64,000 bases of DNA from Rhynchopus sp. YZ270_cl-10 (GCA_964035575.1 OZ037913.1:248001-312000), one strand, 5' to 3'. Shown: positions 42,725-53,786, numbered from the stretch's first letter. The notes: generated from the sequence alone by a model not told the origin. A program made the numbers and translations.

Positions 42725-44788
42725 ATGGAGGGGCATCATGCAGGGAATGGAACCCCAGGACAGACGGTTGCTTTGGTTGCAGGCTGGGTGTTGAGTTTTA
42801 CTGATCCTGTCTGGAGAAGTGCACTTGGTGATAAGCTTCAACGCGAGCTTCCAGTATGCGGGGCGAATCTGGCCAGGGTTGCGATTCAGAAGGGGGCAAC
42901 CATCACCACCACCACCACCGCCGCCTCCACTACATCATCGAAACAGCCTTCCGTGCCGGACCCTACCCCACCCCCCTCCCTCCGTTGCGCACCACCCCTT
43001 CTCACGAGCACTGGGCTCACCCAGCCCACCCGACGCCACATCCTCCGAGACTGGGGCGCAAACTTCTTCAAAAGGGTGATGGGGATAAAGCTCTCATATC
43101 TACGATGTTTACATAAATATTTATCTGCTTTGTCACATCTTCCGATCCCTCGACTACCTTGGACAGAAAGAGAGGAGGAGGAGGAGGGGTTACACCGACA
43201 TCCTTCCGTGCATACGTTGTTACAGGATTTTGTAGTAACAAGCCCGCAGCATGCGTGTAAATGGGTGTCGAGGAGGGTGAGGGAGGGGAGAGGGGGTGGA
43301 GATGGAGGTGGGGGTACCTCAGGAGACGAAGCGACGACCCGATTTCTGTTGCAGCACATCCGAAGTGCGACGGTGGCAAAGAGTATCCAAATTGCGAAGA
43401 AAGGCCGTCCTGACCCTTCGCTTTGCCTTCGTCTTTCAGGTGAACAGCATTGGGGACGCCTTGCGTCCGCTTTATTTTATAAAAATGAAAGAGGTGTTGT
43501 AGTTGGAAAGGCAAAGGGACGTGTTGAAGCGCATTTGTTTGCCTGCGTGGTGTACCGTCTATACTGCGTTCTCTTCTATTTCGCGGCAAATGAAGGGTTT
43601 TGTGTAGGGTTTTGGGAATGCGCGGTGGAAGATGCGGTATCATTGGTTCATTTCGGTGTTGAAGCGTTGGAAACATCGTGTCAAGGAAATCTTCCTCGGA
43701 GCCGTTCTAATTCTGGAGTGCTCAGCACCAACATTCCAGGACAGGTTTTCCTTGCATGGTACGTAAAGCTTGGGTTCGTTGTGATTGCAACCCCGGACAA
43801 TCCAGGGGACCACCAGGTTTTTCATGACTTCTTTGCTGCATACATCGTCGAACCATTGCTGAGCGAAGCGAAGGCTGCGTCTGTCTCAGATGGTTCACAG
43901 CAAACCCCTTCCCCTTCTCCTGAAAGCGGTTCTGTCTCCCCCAAAGCATGCCGTCCTGACACTGTTTCGATTACCCCAGAGCCCCTCTGTGCGGGGGTAA
44001 TGCAAAGTGAAACATCTCGTGTCTTCGACGCCATCTGCCGCGACACCATGAAACGCTTTGCAGGATTAAAATGGGAAGGCGGGGAACGGCAGAAGGAAGA
44101 CCTATGTGGTGTCGATACCGCACAATTAGACTATATCATGCAGAATGTAGGAGACGCCTTGAAAAGAGAACAAGCAGAGGAGGAGGTACGGAGACAGAAG
44201 CTCCGTGCACGTACACAACGATATATCAAATTACGCAGTCAAAACACTTCTCATGCACCCACCCCACCGGCAACGTCGCCTCGCGCGGAGATGAGGGCAA
44301 GGAGACAGCAGGAGGCCCAGAAGCTCTTCCAACAGCGGGTCTCCAGTGTGGTAGCTGCCACGCTTTGTCTTGTCTGTACTACCGTGCAGCGTGTGGTGGA
44401 GGCGGACCCTGAAGAGCGTGCGCTGTTGTGGTTTTCTGTCTCAGAATGGCCGGACCCTGCTGAGAACCCCCTTGCTGCAGCGCTCTCCAGAGAGTTGTCC
44501 GTGTCAGATTTGCATCATATCAGACAAATGGCGGTGACCCAGGTCTGTCCCGTTGCAGTCGCTGCGGGTTGTGTGATTCTTTGTGAAGCAGCGGTAAACC
44601 TCCCTCGACTAACGATTCGCTCGGTCGCAGGTCAAGTAATGCAGAAGCGGCGTAAAGCGAAGAAGAAAAAGAAGGACAGTGGAGGTGGTAAAGAGGGAGG
44701 AGGTGGTGCAATGTCCCTCATAGATCTGATAGGGTTGTACAAAGAACGGTCGATGGTGCTCGATACGTCGACAAGGATGGAGTGGTGA
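42725..44788 (+). CDS. 687-residue protein of unknown function
   Basis: Complete frame from an ATG shortly after TTTTTTTTTCAG. The N-terminal third contains a low-complexity Thr/Ser/Pro stretch (about residues 58-85). The middle has acidic (EREEEEEGLH) and Gly-rich (GRGGGDGGGGTSGDE) loops, then helical, Cys-containing hydrophobic segments (FACVVYRLYCVLFYFAANEG, VFLAWYVKLGFVVIATPDNP). After a Ser/Pro-rich linker there is a charged coiled-coil-like stretch (ALKREQAEEEVRRQKLRART) and another hydrophobic helical block, and the C terminus has a Lys-rich tract (KRRKAKKKKKDSGGGKEGGGG). The loops look like inserts in a globular helical protein. I recognise no family. The basic tract could be a nuclear signal. 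It is followed within 140 bases by the surface-protein gene. Confidence 0.75.
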   Translation: MEGHHAGNGTPGQTVALVAGWVLSFTDPVWRSALGDKLQRELPVCGANLARVAIQKGATITTTTTAASTTSSKQPSVPDPTPPPSLRCAPPLLTSTGLTQPTRRHILRDWGANFFKRVMGIKLSYLRCLHKYLSALSHLPIPRLPWTEREEEEEGLHRHPSVHTLLQDFVVTSPQHACKWVSRRVREGRGGGDGGGGTSGDEATTRFLLQHIRSATVAKSIQIAKKGRPDPSLCLRLSGEQHWGRLASALFYKNERGVVVGKAKGRVEAHLFACVVYRLYCVLFYFAANEGFCVGFWECAVEDAVSLVHFGVEALETSCQGNLPRSRSNSGVLSTNIPGQVFLAWYVKLGFVVIATPDNPGDHQVFHDFFAAYIVEPLLSEAKAASVSDGSQQTPSPSPESGSVSPKACRPDTVSITPEPLCAGVMQSETSRVFDAICRDTMKRFAGLKWEGGERQKEDLCGVDTAQLDYIMQNVGDALKREQAEEEVRRQKLRARTQRYIKLRSQNTSHAPTPPATSPRAEMRARRQQEAQKLFQQRVSSVVAATLCLVCTTVQRVVEADPEERALLWFSVSEWPDPAENPLAAALSRELSVSDLHHIRQMAVTQVCPVAVAAGCVILCEAAVNLPRLTIRSVAGQVMQKRRKAKKKKKDSGGGKEGGGGAMSLIDLIGLYKERSMVLDTSTRMEW

Positions 44789-44926
44789 AAGAATGGCTTC
44801 GCTTTACAGCGGAGAAGAAAGGAAATTGAACTTCTTTTTGCGGGATTTTTTGTTTTTTTTTTTTTAGTTCTCCAAAAATCAACGTATTTTTCTATCAGAA
44901 AGGGAGAGGAGGGGTGGGGGTTTCAG

Positions 44927-47900
44927 ATGGAGCGGTGGTTGTGGGTGTTGGGTCTGGTGCACCTGGCTGTGGGGGCCAATACGCGTACTGCTACGATTAC
45001 CATGACAGACTCGGAAACCGTGACAACGACGTTGTCGGAGTCAATGACGCTGCCAACAGGAACTCAATCTTACACAGTGTCGCTGCCAACAGGAACTCAA
45101 TCGTACACAATGTCGTTGCCGACAGGAACCACTTCTTACACATTAACTCCGTCAGAGACATTAACTCTTTCCAACACCTATTCAATATCGCTGCCGACAG
45201 GAACAGAATCAACGACATTAACCTCCTCGCAAACACACAGCGAGTCTGAGACTGTGTCGATGACGTTGCCGACAGGAACCGCGTCAGAGACATTAAGTCC
45301 GTCAGAGACCTTGACTTCGTCCAACAGCTATTCGATATCGCTGCCGACAGGAACCGTGTCAGAGACATTGACGCCGTCAGAGACTTTGACACCGTCCAAC
45401 ACCTATTCAATGTCGCTGCCGACAGGAACGGAATCAACGACGTTAACCTCCTCACAAACATATAGCAAGTCTGAGACCGTGTCGATGACGCTGCCGACAG
45501 GGACCGTGTCAGAGACATTAACTCCGTCAGAGACCTTGACTTCATCCGACAGCTATTCAATATCGCTGCCGACGGGAACCGCATCAGAGACATTGACTCC
45601 GTCAGAGACATTAACTCCGTCCAACACTTATTCAATGTCGCTGCCGACAGGAACGGAATCAACGACATTAACCTCCTCCCAAACATATAGCAAGTCTGAG
45701 ACTGTGTCGATGACGTTGCCGACAGGAACCGCGTCAGAGACATTAACTCCGTCCGACAGCTATTCAATATCGCTGCCGACAGGAACAGAATCAACGACAT
45801 TAACCTCCTCGCAAACGCACAGCGAGTCTGAGACTGTGTCGATGACGCTGCCGACAGGAACCGCGTCAGAGACATTAACTCCATCCAACAGCTATTCAAT
45901 GTCGCTGCCGACAGGAACAGAATCAACGACGTTAACCTCCTCACAAACACACAGCGAGTCTGACACTGTGTCGATGACGCTTCCGACGGCGACAGCTTCG
46001 GCAACGATCAGCAAGTCAGCGAGCCAGACGTTCACCCTCCCCACGGCAACTGCGTCTGCTTCACCGACTCTTTCCGAGAGTTTCAGTGTGACGCTTCCTA
46101 CAGGGACCGCTTCTGAGACATACACTGCGTCGCAGAGCATCTCGCTGTCGCTGCCGACTGCGACGGGATCGACCACGGCCACCTTGCCTACTGCGACGGA
46201 TAGCGCTACCCCGTCGCTGTCGCTGAGCGAGACGAAGTCGATGAGTGCGACACCGAGTGTAAGTGTCTCAGGAACAGCAACGCACAGCTCCACTTTCAGC
46301 GTCACGCTTCCCACAGCGACGAATACGTACACAGACTCGATCACGCAGACGCTGCCGACGACGACAGTGTCGCTCACCCCGAGTGCGAGTCAGACAGTCT
46401 CGTTTACCCTGCCGACAGCAACCATGTCGCGGACGTTCACCTTGACAACCACACCGTCCCCATCGGTGTCGCTGTCCATGACGTTTTCTCTGCCGACGCT
46501 GACCGCTTCGCTTACTGAGTCGCCGACTCACACCAGCACAGCGTCGATCTCTGTATCGTTCACGCTGCCGACGCTGACACAGTCCTTCACGCTTCCTACT
46601 GGGACAGCGTCAAACACATTCACGCTGCCGACCGCGACCACGTCTGCAACTATCACGATGACACTGCCGACCAGCACCGCGTCGCACACCATGTCGCTTC
46701 CTACGATGACTGTGTCGGAGACGTTCACTATGCCGACAGAGAGTGTGACGGTGTCGCTCTTCACCGAGACGGACTCTGCCTCTGTGACGGAGCACCCTAC
46801 AGACACTGTGACACTGCGCCTGCCGCCTGCAGCAACATTCTACACAGGGTTCGATGGGGGGAATGATTCGATCATCGACACAATGCCGTACTTCTCCACC
46901 TCCATCGACAAAGACCGATGGGTGGACCCGCCGTACAGCCTCCGCGTAGAAAAGACGGTCGCACAGATAAAACTGGGTGGCGACGGCGTGCTCGAGCCGC
47001 GCGGGGTGAGCTGGTGGTTCTACCTGCCGAAGGGGACCGAAATCGCAAGCTTCTTCCTCGCAACCGACTATGTCCGCGACTTCCTCGGGAACACCCCGCA
47101 CGAGCACCTTTGGCTGCGTGCCTCCGTTGTGGATGGACTGTACATTGAAAGCGAGCTTATGGGGCAGAGCTGTGGTGTGCACAACATGGAGTACTCTATA
47201 TTACAGGAAACCTGGCACCAGGCGCACCTACAGTTCAACTACGCAGGCGCCACGACGCAGGAGGTGTGGCGGAATATGAGTCATTTGGCGGCGACGGTGT
47301 CGGTCAGCCTTGATGGGGTGCAGCTTTGTGATGGGATTCTGTGGAACCACACTTCAACTGTTGTGAAGCAACTCCACGTTGCCCCGCAGCAGTACGACCA
47401 GGATGCATGGTGCAGCAACATGACGATGAACGCGACCTGCGATGGGTCGCCGCTTATCTCGCTTAATGATGGCGACACACCGTGCTTTGCGGAGACAGAT
47501 GCCAACGGCACCTTCCTCAGCCCCGAGGAAAGAGAACAGCTCTGTCTCGTCTGCTGCAGGAAACGCTCTGTGCACGACTACGCGGAAGGGTGCTGCCAGT
47601 ACGACCTCATCGACAACCGTTGCTACTACTCACGCCGCCTCTACGACGGCATGCTGCACACAAACGACACCACCTTCCGCGACGACACAAACCCCATCTA
47701 CAACGGCACGCGCCTCAACATCACCTTAGACACCCCATACCACAAAGCCTCCATTTGCACCCTGAAGCGTGGTCTTGTATATGTCGACCGCATCTTTGCG
47801 TGCGACAAAACCGATTATTCTTGCGATTTATACTCTTCAGTTCGTCCATTCAACTGCAGTAAATACAACAGCTATACAGATGTAACCAGGTTGGGTATGA

Positions 47901-49720
47901 CCGAGGGGCCGGACTTTATGTGCAACAAACACCCTAGGTGCATTTACCATGCGTCTGCACAGCGCTGTGTGGAGGACGCGCTGTCAGAGATGCGGGGTGC
48001 GTGGTTGGAGACCCAGGGAACAGATCTGCTGTACACCAGCGCAGAAAAGGTGTGGTACAACTTCGCGTCACGTGGTGAAGGTCGTTGGATGAATGGATCT
48101 GCCATTGGCATCACCACCATGGACGAACGCACTGATGCACATGACATTGCTGTGCTGCGGTCTACAGAATTCATTGTAGGCTGGCACACCGAGATTGAAA
48201 TCTTTGTGAACAGTTCTGACATCAAATCCTCGCAAGGCACCGATGACATAAGGGGGCCCATCCTCTCCAACGTCTCCGCCATCCACAAAGGCTTCATGGG
48301 TGCTGCCATTCAGTGGAACGGTGCCTGGGTGGCGTCAAAGAGAATATGCGAGAAACACTGTTCCTTCACGTTTACTGCAGAGGATTTGCGGGAATTCGTG
48401 CACCAAACGGTGACTGTCGATCTCATCGACATGGACGTCCAAAAGTACGGCTACTATTCAATTCGAGGTGTCGAGATTCGGAGCCCTGCACAATCTGTGC
48501 CTGCATTCCCTACTGGGTGGGGGTTGGGGCGGCCTTGTGGTGGTGTTCTGACTAGCGCTGCTGATACAACACGCGGCACTCATTGGAGCCGTGTGACGTG
48601 CTCGTTGGGGATGGTGTCTGAGTTTGATTTGGCAGCTATGTCGCTAACCGGGACACTAGGTGAGCTAGATTTCTCTATGTATGGGAATATGACGCGGTTG
48701 GATTTGAGTGAGAACAGCCTGAACGGGACGATCGACGATGAGCTCCTGCCTGCAGCGCTTCTGAACCTCAGCCTTGCGTCGAACCCCATTGCCACGACAC
48801 TGCCGGTGTTCTTGAATCTGCGAAACATACAACACATCAACTTCTCCAAGACCGCCATGCACGGTGAAATCCCTGCACGCTGGCTGATGCGTCCTGATCT
48901 GTCCGACACACTGTACCTCTCCCCCGCCGAGCTCCGTACCATCGATCTCGACTACACAACTGTCAGCGGCACCATCCCAGAAGGGTTCGAACGACATGCT
49001 ACCATCGAAACCTTTCGGGTCTACGGTGCAATGCTCACTGGGACAATCCCGAACCCGGTTGGTTCGAAGCTTGTGGACCTGGAGCTGTCGTACAACGATT
49101 TGACCGGAGTAGCGCCGTTTCGTGCCCCAGGTGGTATCGGGGAGGTGACCAACGTCGGGCTTGCACAGAACACCTTTGTTGGGCTCATCCCAAAGTGGAT
49201 ATCGCATGCACGCAGCTTTGCGTTGGGTGGGAATACATGGTGCTGTCCGATACCACACTGGGCGCGAGCACCATCACCACATTATGCACCGAACCACCCC
49301 GCCTCTTTGGCCTGGGCACGCGAAAGGCCGCTTCACAGCCCAATACCTACCTGCACGAAGGTGGCTCTGAGTGAAGCAGGCAGTGTCTTTGGCGTGTGCC
49401 CAACTGTGGTAGGCACATGCGACGGATCGGTCACCTGTGGACAGGAGACCTGCAGTTGTGACAGTGGTGCGCCGACGTTTTCAGGGGATGGCACAACGCC
49501 GTTTTCGACATTTGGTCACGAAGATCAGATGTGTCCAACCTACCTCGGCTGTGGCTGCGACATGCGTAGAAGACGGTGCGTCTACCGTCCACAACGCCCG
49601 CAATGCAACTCCACCACAGGAGGTGACAGAACCGGCGTTTGCATCGATGAGAAACACAGCTTCGATGTCTCCCCACATCCAGCGTTCAATCCGTACTATG
49701 GGGGTGAGTCGTCGCTGTGA
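44927..49720 (+). CDS. Secreted Ser/Thr-repeat protein with lectin-like and LRR regions
   Basis: 1597 residues with a clear signal peptide (MERWLWVLGLVHLAVGA). Residues about 20-620 are Ser/Thr-rich repeats built on LPTGT or LPTAT modules (for example TLTPSETLTSS and SMTLPTGTASET); the first part is near-identical at DNA level (about 45050-46000) and the later part has diverged. From about 640 there is a beta-rich segment resembling a concanavalin/LamG fold (WWFYLPKGTEIASFFLA), then Cys-rich sequence with many N-glycosylation sites, and leucine-rich repeats around 1225-1420 (MTRLDLSENSLNGTIDDELL, IPNPVGSKLVDLELSYNDLT), then a Cys-rich end. The Ser/Thr region would be heavily O-glycosylated, a stalk carrying binding domains. 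The frame stops soon after a possible donor (GGGGTGAGT near 49700), so a further exon with a membrane anchor may be missing; I could not identify it. Confidence 0.85.
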   Translation: MERWLWVLGLVHLAVGANTRTATITMTDSETVTTTLSESMTLPTGTQSYTVSLPTGTQSYTMSLPTGTTSYTLTPSETLTLSNTYSISLPTGTESTTLTSSQTHSESETVSMTLPTGTASETLSPSETLTSSNSYSISLPTGTVSETLTPSETLTPSNTYSMSLPTGTESTTLTSSQTYSKSETVSMTLPTGTVSETLTPSETLTSSDSYSISLPTGTASETLTPSETLTPSNTYSMSLPTGTESTTLTSSQTYSKSETVSMTLPTGTASETLTPSDSYSISLPTGTESTTLTSSQTHSESETVSMTLPTGTASETLTPSNSYSMSLPTGTESTTLTSSQTHSESDTVSMTLPTATASATISKSASQTFTLPTATASASPTLSESFSVTLPTGTASETYTASQSISLSLPTATGSTTATLPTATDSATPSLSLSETKSMSATPSVSVSGTATHSSTFSVTLPTATNTYTDSITQTLPTTTVSLTPSASQTVSFTLPTATMSRTFTLTTTPSPSVSLSMTFSLPTLTASLTESPTHTSTASISVSFTLPTLTQSFTLPTGTASNTFTLPTATTSATITMTLPTSTASHTMSLPTMTVSETFTMPTESVTVSLFTETDSASVTEHPTDTVTLRLPPAATFYTGFDGGNDSIIDTMPYFSTSIDKDRWVDPPYSLRVEKTVAQIKLGGDGVLEPRGVSWWFYLPKGTEIASFFLATDYVRDFLGNTPHEHLWLRASVVDGLYIESELMGQSCGVHNMEYSILQETWHQAHLQFNYAGATTQEVWRNMSHLAATVSVSLDGVQLCDGILWNHTSTVVKQLHVAPQQYDQDAWCSNMTMNATCDGSPLISLNDGDTPCFAETDANGTFLSPEEREQLCLVCCRKRSVHDYAEGCCQYDLIDNRCYYSRRLYDGMLHTNDTTFRDDTNPIYNGTRLNITLDTPYHKASICTLKRGLVYVDRIFACDKTDYSCDLYSSVRPFNCSKYNSYTDVTRLGMTEGPDFMCNKHPRCIYHASAQRCVEDALSEMRGAWLETQGTDLLYTSAEKVWYNFASRGEGRWMNGSAIGITTMDERTDAHDIAVLRSTEFIVGWHTEIEIFVNSSDIKSSQGTDDIRGPILSNVSAIHKGFMGAAIQWNGAWVASKRICEKHCSFTFTAEDLREFVHQTVTVDLIDMDVQKYGYYSIRGVEIRSPAQSVPAFPTGWGLGRPCGGVLTSAADTTRGTHWSRVTCSLGMVSEFDLAAMSLTGTLGELDFSMYGNMTRLDLSENSLNGTIDDELLPAALLNLSLASNPIATTLPVFLNLRNIQHINFSKTAMHGEIPARWLMRPDLSDTLYLSPAELRTIDLDYTTVSGTIPEGFERHATIETFRVYGAMLTGTIPNPVGSKLVDLELSYNDLTGVAPFRAPGGIGEVTNVGLAQNTFVGLIPKWISHARSFALGGNTWCCPIPHWARAPSPHYAPNHPASLAWARERPLHSPIPTCTKVALSEAGSVFGVCPTVVGTCDGSVTCGQETCSCDSGAPTFSGDGTTPFSTFGHEDQMCPTYLGCGCDMRRRRCVYRPQRPQCNSTTGGDRTGVCIDEKHSFDVSPHPAFNPYYGGESSL
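45050..46010 (+). repeat. In-frame tandem repeat encoding LPTGT modules
   Basis: Coding tandem repeat with DNA-level near identity between units (CTGCCGACAGGAAC and TCAGAGACATTAACTCCGTC recur). Higher-order blocks of roughly 65-70 codons alternate an ESTTLTSSQT module with an ASETLTPSET module. This suggests recent expansion by unequal exchange. Confidence 0.8.
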
Positions 49721-50400
49721 ATGTGAAGGGGGAGAGAGAGAGGAGAAAAAAAAAACTACTCAAATGTTTAAAATATGGGACAAGAATTTACATTCGTTGT
49801 GCTTTGTTAAGGTGTTGATATTATTCTGGATACGTTACTATCTGAGTTGTACCGTCTTTTTCTTTTTTTCCCTTTTTCTGTCTTTTCGCCTTAAGTGCTT
49901 TTGCTGGCGTGGCTATTTAGAAAATGAAAACCCCTTCTTGCCTTCTTTCACCCCTTTTCATAATGTTACTCAACGGAGCAAACGTCACACCCACCCTATG
50001 GGCTATTTCTGAACGCTAGATTTCACACACATTTTATATCAAACACTTCCCCCTCCAGACCAACCAGAATCACGGATTTCCCCCCCCACCCACCCACACC
50101 CCCCTTCGGATTTATCCAGATTGCCAAGAAGCAGAGAAGGGACCCCCATGATGCATGCGAATGTCGTGTAATAGGGTGAGAGCGGCGATTGGGGAACGTT
50201 AGCAGTAGGTGCTTACCCTTCCCCCCTTTTTTTCTTCAGTGTCTGTTGTCGCAGAGAGAGCGTTTGCACATATCAGCGCCGACCTTTTTCTTCTGTCCTG
50301 TGAGGTGGTCTTCTTGCTTCTATTTGTTCCTTCCCTTTCTGGATAAAGTGGTCATCTTTTAATATAGTTTTTTTTTGCTTTTTTGTTGCTGTCCTTCTCA
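49721..50400. other. Intergenic
   Basis: No gene clearly supported. A hydrophobic open stretch near 49800-49900 could be a membrane-anchor exon of the upstream surface protein, but much of it comes from T-runs. An F2-like remnant lies at 50237-50275. Confidence 0.45.
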
Positions 50401-52586
50401 ATGGGGTGTGGAAGCTCTCAGACTGTTGTTGATCATGAAAAGAGGTCTTCAAAATACGAGACAATCGAAGAAAAGGCAAAACCAAAGAAGTCTACACCAG
50501 AAGCAAAGACTATAGAGGACAATGTCGATGAGGGTAAGGAGAAGCCAAAGGATATGTTCGCTGTCATTGTTGGGGAAATATCGAAGCGGCGGGTAGTGAA
50601 GAAGATGAAGGATTTTTGGCGGAAGGTGGAGATCAAAAAAGGGTTTAACCATGCGCAAACCCTTGGGGACGTTGAGGTGTTGCACGCAAAACACCGGACC
50701 GTGGTGTCCTTCGTTGTCCAGCAAACAAAGGTCGCAGCCCGCATCGACCCAGCCAACGCAGAAGACTTTACCCTCCTCCTCGACATCGGTACTGGCCTCA
50801 CAAGCATAACACGGCCACAATTCGAAGGTGGGACACGATATACTATCGAACTCGGCAGTGTCCCTGCCTTCTCCGTTCTATTGAGCAAGGAACAATCAGC
50901 AAATATCAAAACAGGGGACTCCTTGTTTAGAACCATTGAGGGCTCATTTACGTATGCATACTTATTCACAGGTTCATCTTACAAACTTTTCTATTTACAC
51001 GATATCCCTTAACAACAAACTCGGAGACCCACGCAGCTGATGCTGTGCGATACCGAATGTGATCAAGGTGAGGCTTAGAGTCACCTAATAAGATTTCCCC
51101 CTTTTTTTTGTCCTGCGAGAAAGAAAAAACGCGAGTTTTTTTTTCGTCTGATGCCAAACAAAAAATAAGAGGCTTTTTTTTTTTTTTGTCAACTTTTTTT
51201 CTTTTTTTTTCATAGAAATCTGATCGCATCGCAAACTGTAGTGAACCGGTTTTTGTCGTCGTCGCTTCGTCTGTTTCAGACGTATTCTTGCCCAGTTTCT
51301 TCGATGAGTGTTTCTTTGGACGATCGCATCTTGCTGGTGACTCGCGCGCAAGGCCGTTATGTGGTCCCACGGAAGCAAAAACCACTACCCACGCAGTGGG
51401 CAGAGGACTACCAAAACGAGACTCTCAGCGTGGACATCCGCACTGCCCAGCCCATTGGGGTGCTGAAGAACAGCTTTGTGTTTCTTGTCATCCGCGAGAT
51501 GATCTTTGTGTTGTCTTCCTCTGACCCGATTGCGATTGTTGTCAGTGGCTATGGTACAGTGCATGTATACAACTTAGGGAAGAACAGGAGTCTCTTTGAG
51601 TGGGAGACGTCACCCACCGCGAAGGACCTGGCACGTACATCATGCGCGACGAAGAGCCATAGCGGTTCCTACATTGGTCTCGGTGGGCTCTGTGAATACG
51701 ATGACTACCAACAACGTGGCCTGGTGCAGGTACGTCACGCAGAGAAGGGGACTTTTATGTACGAGGTGAAGTGCGATTTCACAGGTCACCGTGCAATTGT
51801 CACCGCCGTGTGCTTCCACAGAAATGACACCCACGTTATCTCCGGGGATGATTCGGGTATTGTCATGGTATGGGACATCGAAACGCTTGCCACGTGCTGT
51901 ATCCTGCAAGGCCACTCCACAGCCATCACAAAGATAGTATGCGCTGATGAAAGCCACTTTGTCACAGCAGACCGCTTCGTAGCCCGGCAATGGGGTGAAC
52001 CTGAAGAAGGATGGGGTGACGGCCGCTGCCCTACCCCTTCGTGGTTTTTTAGCACAGATGGGCGACGTGAGCTGACCGACGAGGAACGTGTCTCGACTGT
52101 GTTCGTGCCAGAGGACCCAGAAGCGGAGAACGCTGCGTGCGGCTTCTCCACGAACTTCGCGGAGTATGAGGGCATGCATGTCTTCCCCTTCTTCGAGTGC
52201 AAGGATGTGCCGGTCATAAAAAAGGTGGTGAGTATCCCTGGTAGAGCGTTAATCATCTTTCTTCACGATATGCGGGTATGTCAATATGGGTTTTTTTTAT
52301 TTTGTTTGTATCCGTGGAGAGCGGGGACACAGAGAAGTGTGTGCGTAAGTTTGGAAGCAGGGTGTGGGTAGTTCCTAAAAGCGCACATTGTCCACGTGTT
52401 GTTATGTATGCACCACGCACCTTTACGCGCTTCGAATCAATACAGTTTCTCATTGTGGATTCGCTGACCGGGGACGTGCTTGAGGAGCATTACCACCCGA
52501 CCCCGATCTGTAGCTGCACCACTGGACGCTCGTTCGTCATGATGGGTGACATGAAGGGGCACGTGTACAGCTTGGATCTTAGGATG
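50401..52586 (+). CDS. Acylated WD40 protein, paralogue A (3' end unresolved)
   Basis: Exons 50401-50951, 51216-52275 and 52446-52586 join in frame to 584 codons. Donors are GTATGC, GTATGT and GTATGC. The N terminus MGCGSS is a classic myristoylation (Gly2) and palmitoylation (Cys3) signal, followed by a charged Lys/Glu region and then a beta-propeller (VTAVCFHRNDTHVISGDDSG, IVMVWDIETL). The first splice was placed by alignment to paralogue B at 59194: the residues across the junction (IASQTVVNRFLSSSLRL) align without gaps to B (LPKMVPLRLRDIRVRVV). The third exon is 141 bases, as is the corresponding exon of B, and ends at the same point before a GTATGY donor. At least one more short exon must follow; I could not place it. 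Likely a membrane-tethered scaffold. The first intron carries F1 sequence and has no counterpart in B. Confidence 0.85.
50965..51100 (+). repeat. F1 sequences inside intron 1 of WD40 paralogue A
   Basis: An F1 tail (GTTCATCTTACAAACTTTTC) lies just after the donor. A second copy follows: GCAGCTGATGCTGTGCGATA, CCGAATGTGATC, then AAGGTGA, a shortened GGCTTAG arm and TCACCT. The outer stem is Watson-Crick (GGTGA with TCACC). Confidence 0.6.
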
Positions 52587-53786
52587 GTATGCAGTTTTGA
52601 AGACAACCAGTTGAATATTTAACGGATTCCTTTTAAAGGTGACACCATACACGAAAAGCTTAGATTTAGCAAAAAAAAAAAAAAAAATGAATTTTACAAA
52701 TTGCCGTTGCTGATACAAACCAAACAGAGACATTCATTGCCATCGGTTGCGTAAGAGATATCTGCAAGGGGAGAAGGTGCACACCATTGTATGGTGAGTG
52801 ACTGTCTTTGGAGAAACAGACAACCGAGTGTGAAGAGAACAAAAATGCTAGAAGGATGCGGGTATCACAACACTTTGCCCGGTGTTGTGCGTTTGCAAGG
52901 TGACGATGCACCTATGATTATGAGAGCTTACGTCCATCTGAACAAAAGGGCTGTTGTTGTTTTTAGGGATCCTTTTTAGAGGTGACTAATCACGAGAGGC
53001 AGGGCGATAAACGAAAAAGTGTTTTCTTTACTTCATTTAACTGTCATATCCTGAAGTCGTTTTCTATTTTTTTGTTCGCGTTTTTATGTGTCGTTATTCC
53101 CTTGGAGTGGTCTCCTGATGTGGTCGTTTTAGGGGGTTTAGGGGGTTTTCCAACCCCCTGGCCAAGGGGGATGTTTGGTGTGCCTAGTCGATGCCCGGTC
53201 AATAAAAAGCGGTCTGCGGTTACTTAAAAAAGGGTTTTTAGTATAGTGGAGTGCATCCTCGGGTGTCTAAACATACTTCGCTTCAAAGCGACCCTTTCAC
53301 TAACACACAAGCGGTTTTCCGGAAAAAGAAGGTGTTTTTGTAAGGCAGTCCTGATGTGACATACAAGTATCGTCCAAGCTTCATTTGGTTCTCTTTATTT
53401 TGCGGTCAGTGTTTTGTATTTTCTCTTTGTTTCCACAAAGGGCCATTTTTTTTAAAATATTTTTCCTAGAGTGGCTGGAAACAGCGCCAAAAAAAAACAG
53501 TACTTTAAAAGTACAACAGAAGTACTAAACGCAGGCCCAGCCACGCCATTGCCTATGCAACGTTCCCTGAAACAGAGTACCAAATCAGTTGCAACTCAAA
53601 CTAGAGTTTTTCATCCCAACCACCCCCCACTATTTTTCCTATTATCCCTCCCCTCCCCTTAATGGTGGCAGTATTGTGATTGGGAGCCCATTGGAAGACG
53701 CAAAATATATCAAAATACATCGTGTCCATTATCTCCCCCACCCCACCGACTCACCCACTAGGAACAACAAAGAAACAAACGCAACA
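52587..53786. other. Intron/3' flank of paralogue A and leader of the J-protein gene
   Basis: Must hold the last exon(s) of paralogue A, which I could not assign. Diverged F1 copies are at 52638 and 52981. A segment at 53244-53270 (AGTGGAGTGCATCCTCGGGT) resembles 29228-29250. The J-protein leader is C-rich and A-rich. Confidence 0.45.

Noticed and set aside
44997-46004. 335-residue minus-strand frame
   Set aside because: It is the mirror of the Ser/Thr tandem repeat; its length follows from the repeat periodicity and its composition is not protein-like.
49790-50012. Membrane-anchor exon of the surface protein
   Set aside because: The hydrophobic stretch is largely T-run phenylalanines and no acceptor in the right phase is convincing; left as a possibility only.
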